Source: Elusimicrobia bacterium RIFCSPLOWO2_01_FULL_60_11 (GTDB lineage: Bacteria; Elusimicrobiota; Elusimicrobia; 2-02-FULL-39-32). Taken from it: a stretch of DNA of 8,610 nucleotides. The notes below the pieces were generated by a model. It did not search any database. It had not been told where the DNA came from and was given only the letters and a program-made list of their open reading frames with translations. Shown here piece by piece: positions 6,068 through 8,610 of the stretch (position 1 is its first letter; the number at the start of each line of letters is the position of its first letter). Where the stretch lies: positions 2,085 through 10,694 of the forward strand of contig MGUS01000065.1 of NCBI GenBank assembly GCA_001800085.1. Reading direction: 5' to 3'. A program made the translations under genes and the position numbers.

Positions 6068-7197
6068 GACGGCCTCCGGGCGAAAGAAGACAGATGTCCG
6101 AAGAACCGGATGCCCAGGCCGAGCACGACCAGGAAACAGGAGATGTAGGGCGTGAGCCAGGCGGGGTTCTTCACGACCTGAAAAACCGAGAGCGTGTCGT
6201 TCTTGCCGAAGCTGGCCTGGTAGAAGGTGTGCCCGGCGTAGCGCAGGGGGTTGTTCATGTAGATCAAGGCGTCGCGGCTCTCATTTTTCTCCGGGTCGGT
6301 GAGTCGGACCAGGCTTGAAAAATTCTTGGGGATGTCCGTCCCGGGGTAGATATCGTGGTGGAATTCCTTCAAGGTCAGGGTGAAGGGATAATAGCGGCGC
6401 GCCAGCCGCATCATCAGGCGGTATTTCTTTCCCCCCAGGTCGAAGGACTGGGGAGCGCCCAGGCCGAAGGAGACCAGCCAGGTGCCCAAACTCCGCTCCC
6501 CCTCCAGCACCTCGACAAAGGCGGAAACGTTGTTGATCTCGTCATCCGATGACACGGGATCGGCCTCCTGAACGGAGACCTGGAGCCCGATGCCCCGGGT
6601 GGCCATCGAATGGGTCCCCGGCGCGCCCATGCCGACCTGGGCGTTGCGGATGTACTTCTTTATATTAAGGAAATAGGGCTGCCGGGGAATTTCGATCCTG
6701 CCTTCCCGCCGGAGCGCCCTTTCGGGGATGACCGTCACCTCGTCGATATCGGAATCGACGTCCCCGCTGACGGCCAGCTCCATGTCCCGGAAACTTTCGG
6801 AAAAGTTGGACGACTGCCCGATCTCGATGGGCATCTGGCTTTCGCGGCCGAGCGTCTGGGCCAGGAACTGCCCCCCGAAGAGGACGATCAGCCCGAAATG
6901 GCTCAGGAGGATGCCCAGATGCTTGCGCTCATAATCAAAGCGGACGGCGAAGGCCGCCAGGAGGTTCACCATCCAGACCGCCCCCACGGTGAGCCCGCCC
7001 GGCAGGACGGGGACGTCCATGCCGAGGATATCCTTGTAGATCCAGAAACTGTTGAAATACATCTTCTGGGCGGCGAATGTGCCGATCTGGACCTGGGCGA
7101 GAGTGCCGAAGAGCACGAGGACCATGAGGAAGGCGATGCAGAACAGCGTCAGTCGGACCGAAGCCAGGCGCTCCAGGAGAGGGCGCCACTTATTCAT
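6064..7197 (-). CDS. resB: System II cytochrome c biogenesis protein ResB/Ccs1
   Basis: The 377-residue protein has the four-helix ResB plan: membrane segments near 15-36, 67-86 and 94-114, a large periplasmic domain from about 117 to 342, and a last segment near 347-366. The motif NPLRYAGHTFYQASF (316-330) just before the last helix is a family hallmark, and H100 in the third helix is a candidate heme contact. ResB pairs with CcsA to hold the apocytochrome and heme for thioether bond formation. The gene starts inside the end of the preceding lipoprotein gene (ATGAATAA overlap) and overlaps ccsA by GTGA, so all three are probably translated together. With at least twelve heme sites encoded downstream in this window, the demand for this pathway is obvious. 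Confidence 0.92.
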   Translation of the reverse strand: MNKWRPLLERLASVRLTLFCIAFLMVLVLFGTLAQVQIGTFAAQKMYFNSFWIYKDILGMDVPVLPGGLTVGAVWMVNLLAAFAVRFDYERKHLGILLSHFGLIVLFGGQFLAQTLGRESQMPIEIGQSSNFSESFRDMELAVSGDVDSDIDEVTVIPERALRREGRIEIPRQPYFLNIKKYIRNAQVGMGAPGTHSMATRGIGLQVSVQEADPVSSDDEINNVSAFVEVLEGERSLGTWLVSFGLGAPQSFDLGGKKYRLMMRLARRYYPFTLTLKEFHHDIYPGTDIPKNFSSLVRLTDPEKNESRDALIYMNNPLRYAGHTFYQASFGKNDTLSVFQVVKNPAWLTPYISCFLVVLGLGIRFFGHLSSFARRPS

Positions 7198-7810
7198 GGT
7201 CGTGGCCGGCGAAACGGAGGGAGCCCAGGAACCGCAGGAATGAATCTTTCGCGGCGGAGACGTTTCCGTCCTCGCCCGTCATCTTGAAGAACCAGGTCCT
7301 CTCGCCGTCGTGGAAATAGGCGGCCATGACCCGGCTCTTGAAGCGGCCCTCGATCAGGGGCCCGGCGCTCACGAAACTGACGAAGTGCATGGACTTGCCG
7401 CCGGTCTTGATGATCTTCATGTGCCGGGGCAGGTCCGCCTGGGTAATGGGCTCCAATTGGATCTGGCCCCGCCAGCGGTTGATGTTGTCCAGGTCGCCTC
7501 CGGCCGCCCCGGAGAGCGGGACCACGGAAACGTCTGAATTCAAATTATTCTTCCCCGGGACGAGAAAACTCGCGAGGCGCATCTGGGAAGGCGGCTGTTC
7601 TTTCCACCCGCCCGGCAGCTCCCATTGAAGCTCGCCGGCCTCGGCGTGAGGCCCGCCGAGTTCAGGCGCGCCGGCAGGCATCACCATCATTCCGGGCATG
7701 CCCGCGGCGGGCTGGGATTCTTTCGAAACCCGGTAGGTCTTGATGTCGTCGTCGCCACAGCCGTTCAGGAACAGGGCGCAGATGCCGAGACACATGAGCG
7801 AAGCAATCAA
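7190..7810 (-). CDS. Lipoprotein of unknown function with NRWRGQ motif, linked to resB-ccsA
   Basis: The predicted 206-residue protein begins at TTG 7810 in a TTGA overlap with the mgtE stop, with AAAGG 9 nt upstream. No in-frame ATG or GTG lies between there and deep inside mgtE; ATG 7795 is the alternative. A short hydrophobic stretch ends in the lipobox FLNGC (Cys18), though its n-region oddly lacks a basic residue. Then come a Met- and Pro-rich linker (MPGMMVMP, 38-45) and a soluble domain from about 62 to the end, with WELPGGWK (63-70), NRWRGQ (111-116) and TWFFKMTG (172-179). The C-terminus is GHDHE. I recall similar uncharacterised proteins carrying a conserved NRWRGQ motif, but I know of no assigned function. 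Coupling to resB suggests an accessory part in cytochrome c maturation, perhaps at the apocytochrome or heme step; this is inference. Metal binding by the Met/His residues is an open possibility. Confidence 0.8.
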   Translation of the reverse strand: MIASLMCLGICALFLNGCGDDDIKTYRVSKESQPAAGMPGMMVMPAGAPELGGPHAEAGELQWELPGGWKEQPPSQMRLASFLVPGKNNLNSDVSVVPLSGAAGGDLDNINRWRGQIQLEPITQADLPRHMKIIKTGGKSMHFVSFVSAGPLIEGRFKSRVMAAYFHDGERTWFFKMTGEDGNVSAAKDSFLRFLGSLRFAGHDHE

Positions 7811-8610
7811 AGAAGCGTGCCTTTGAGGACGGCCATCCCCACAAGGAAATAGATCACAAGTCCCGTCACGTCCACCATGGTGGCCACGAACGGGGCCGAA
7901 GCCACCGCGGGGTCGAATCCCAGGCGTTTGAGCAGGATGGGCAGGAGCGAGCCGCAAAGCGTGCCCCAGATGACCACCAGAACGAGGGAAGCCGACACGG
8001 TCAGGCCGAGCAGAAGGTAGTGGGCGCCGTATATGTCCGAGAACTGGGACCGCACTGCGATCATGGCGAACCCCATGGCGCCCAGAATGACCCCCAGGGC
8101 CATGCCTGATAAAAATTCCCGACGGCAGACCTGCCACCAGTCCTTGAAAGACACTTCACGGAGCGCCATCGCGCGCACGATCAGGGTGGCGGCCTGAGAA
8201 CCGGAATTCCCCCCGCTCGATATGATGAGCGGGATGAAAAGAGCGAGGACCACCGCCTTCTCGATCTCCCCTTCGAAAAAACCCATGGCCAGCGCCGTGA
8301 GAGATTCCCCGAAGAAAAGGACGCAGAGCCAGGTGACCCGTTTCTGGATCATCTCCCGGAAAGGCACCTGGAAATAGGGCTTGTCCAGCACTTCCACTCC
8401 GGCCATCTTCTGGATGTCCTCGGTGCTTTCCTCTTCGATGACCTCGATGATGTCATTGGCGCTCAAGGTGCCCACCAGGCGGCTGTCGGCGTCCACCACG
8501 GGCGCGGAAGGGAGCTTGTACTTGGAAAATATCTTGGCGGCCTCTTCCTGGTCCATGTCGACGGGGATCTTGAAGAAGGAGACCGGGGTCATCAGGTCCC
8601 TCACCTTCAT
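7807..8610 (-). CDS. mgtE: Magnesium transporter MgtE, C-terminal part (5' end beyond right edge)
   Basis: The visible 267 residues cover the second CBS domain (about 1-65, with PVVDADSRLVG and ANDIIEVIEEE), the connecting helix, and the five-helix channel domain. Channel hallmarks are PLIISSGGNSGSQA (127-140), SLLPILLKRLGFDPA (221-235) and VDVTG (246-250), whose Asp247 corresponds to the selectivity-filter aspartate of Thermus MgtE. MgtE is a gated inner-membrane Mg2+ channel normally of about 450 residues with an N domain and two CBS domains. The N domain and first CBS domain are absent here. The ATG at the window edge matches an internal position, so the gene is cut by the window, not shown to be truncated. 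The stop overlaps the next gene, putting mgtE in the same operon as the cytochrome assembly genes. Confidence 0.93.
   Translation of the reverse strand: MKVRDLMTPVSFFKIPVDMDQEEAAKIFSKYKLPSAPVVDADSRLVGTLSANDIIEVIEEESTEDIQKMAGVEVLDKPYFQVPFREMIQKRVTWLCVLFFGESLTALAMGFFEGEIEKAVVLALFIPLIISSGGNSGSQAATLIVRAMALREVSFKDWWQVCRREFLSGMALGVILGAMGFAMIAVRSQFSDIYGAHYLLLGLTVSASLVLVVIWGTLCGSLLPILLKRLGFDPAVASAPFVATMVDVTGLVIYFLVGMAVLKGTLL

Noticed and set aside
7811..8137. Upstream extension of the lipoprotein frame into mgtE
   Set aside because: The translation there is an Arg/Gly/Pro-rich shadow of the MgtE channel domain, and it would place the lipobox more than 100 residues from the N-terminus.
8608..8610. 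ATG at the right edge as a true start of a short MgtE
   Set aside because: The residues that follow match the start of the second CBS domain of full-length MgtE, so the coding sequence almost certainly continues beyond the window.

Overview
The window reads as accessory respiratory DNA from a Gram-negative bacterium. All recognisable genes lie on the minus strand, so transcription runs from high to low coordinates. The diagnostic content is a set of outer-membrane electron-transfer parts (an MtrA/DmsE-type decaheme cytochrome, an MtrB/PioB-type beta-barrel, and a second, different cytochrome-porin fusion) next to a System II (Ccs) cytochrome c maturation pair. I cannot assign a phylum from sequence alone. 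The long CcsA N-terminus and the lipoprotein with an NRWRGQ motif remind me of the PVC group and relatives, but this is an impression from memory.

Region 1 (about 8610-4484, visibly GC-rich, near 60% or above in lines counted by eye) is a tightly packed operon: mgtE (C-terminal part only), an uncharacterised lipoprotein, resB and ccsA. Each junction is an overlap (TTGA, ATGAATAA, GTGA), so translation is probably coupled. ResB and CcsA form the machine that carries heme across the inner membrane and attaches it to CXXCH motifs.

Region 2 (about 4483-1, lower GC, falling to the mid-40s in sampled lines of the fusion gene) holds likely clients of that machine. In order of transcription: a monoheme cytochrome c lipoprotein behind its own sigma-70-like promoter; a Cyc2-like single-heme outer-membrane porin-cytochrome; a broken remnant of a small class I cytochrome c; a decaheme MtrA/DmsE-like cytochrome; and the first 466 codons of an MtrB/PioB-like barrel that runs off the left edge. 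A perfect 43-bp direct repeat carries a CRP/FNR-type palindrome (TATGATTCAGGTCATA). It sits upstream of both the Cyc2-like gene and mtrA, 45 and 40 nt from their start codons, and suggests one regulator controls both outer-membrane conduits.

The working model is that electrons cross the outer membrane by two routes: an MtrAB-type multiheme wire in a barrel, and a one-heme Cyc2-like fusion. The lipoprotein cytochrome would be a periplasmic partner. Direction is not decided by the sequence: the system could take electrons from Fe(II) or a solid donor, or deliver them to an extracellular acceptor. No surface multiheme cytochrome (MtrC/OmcA type) is visible, though the region left of the window is unseen. 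No RNA genes, insertion sequences, CRISPR arrays or convincing intrinsic terminators were found.
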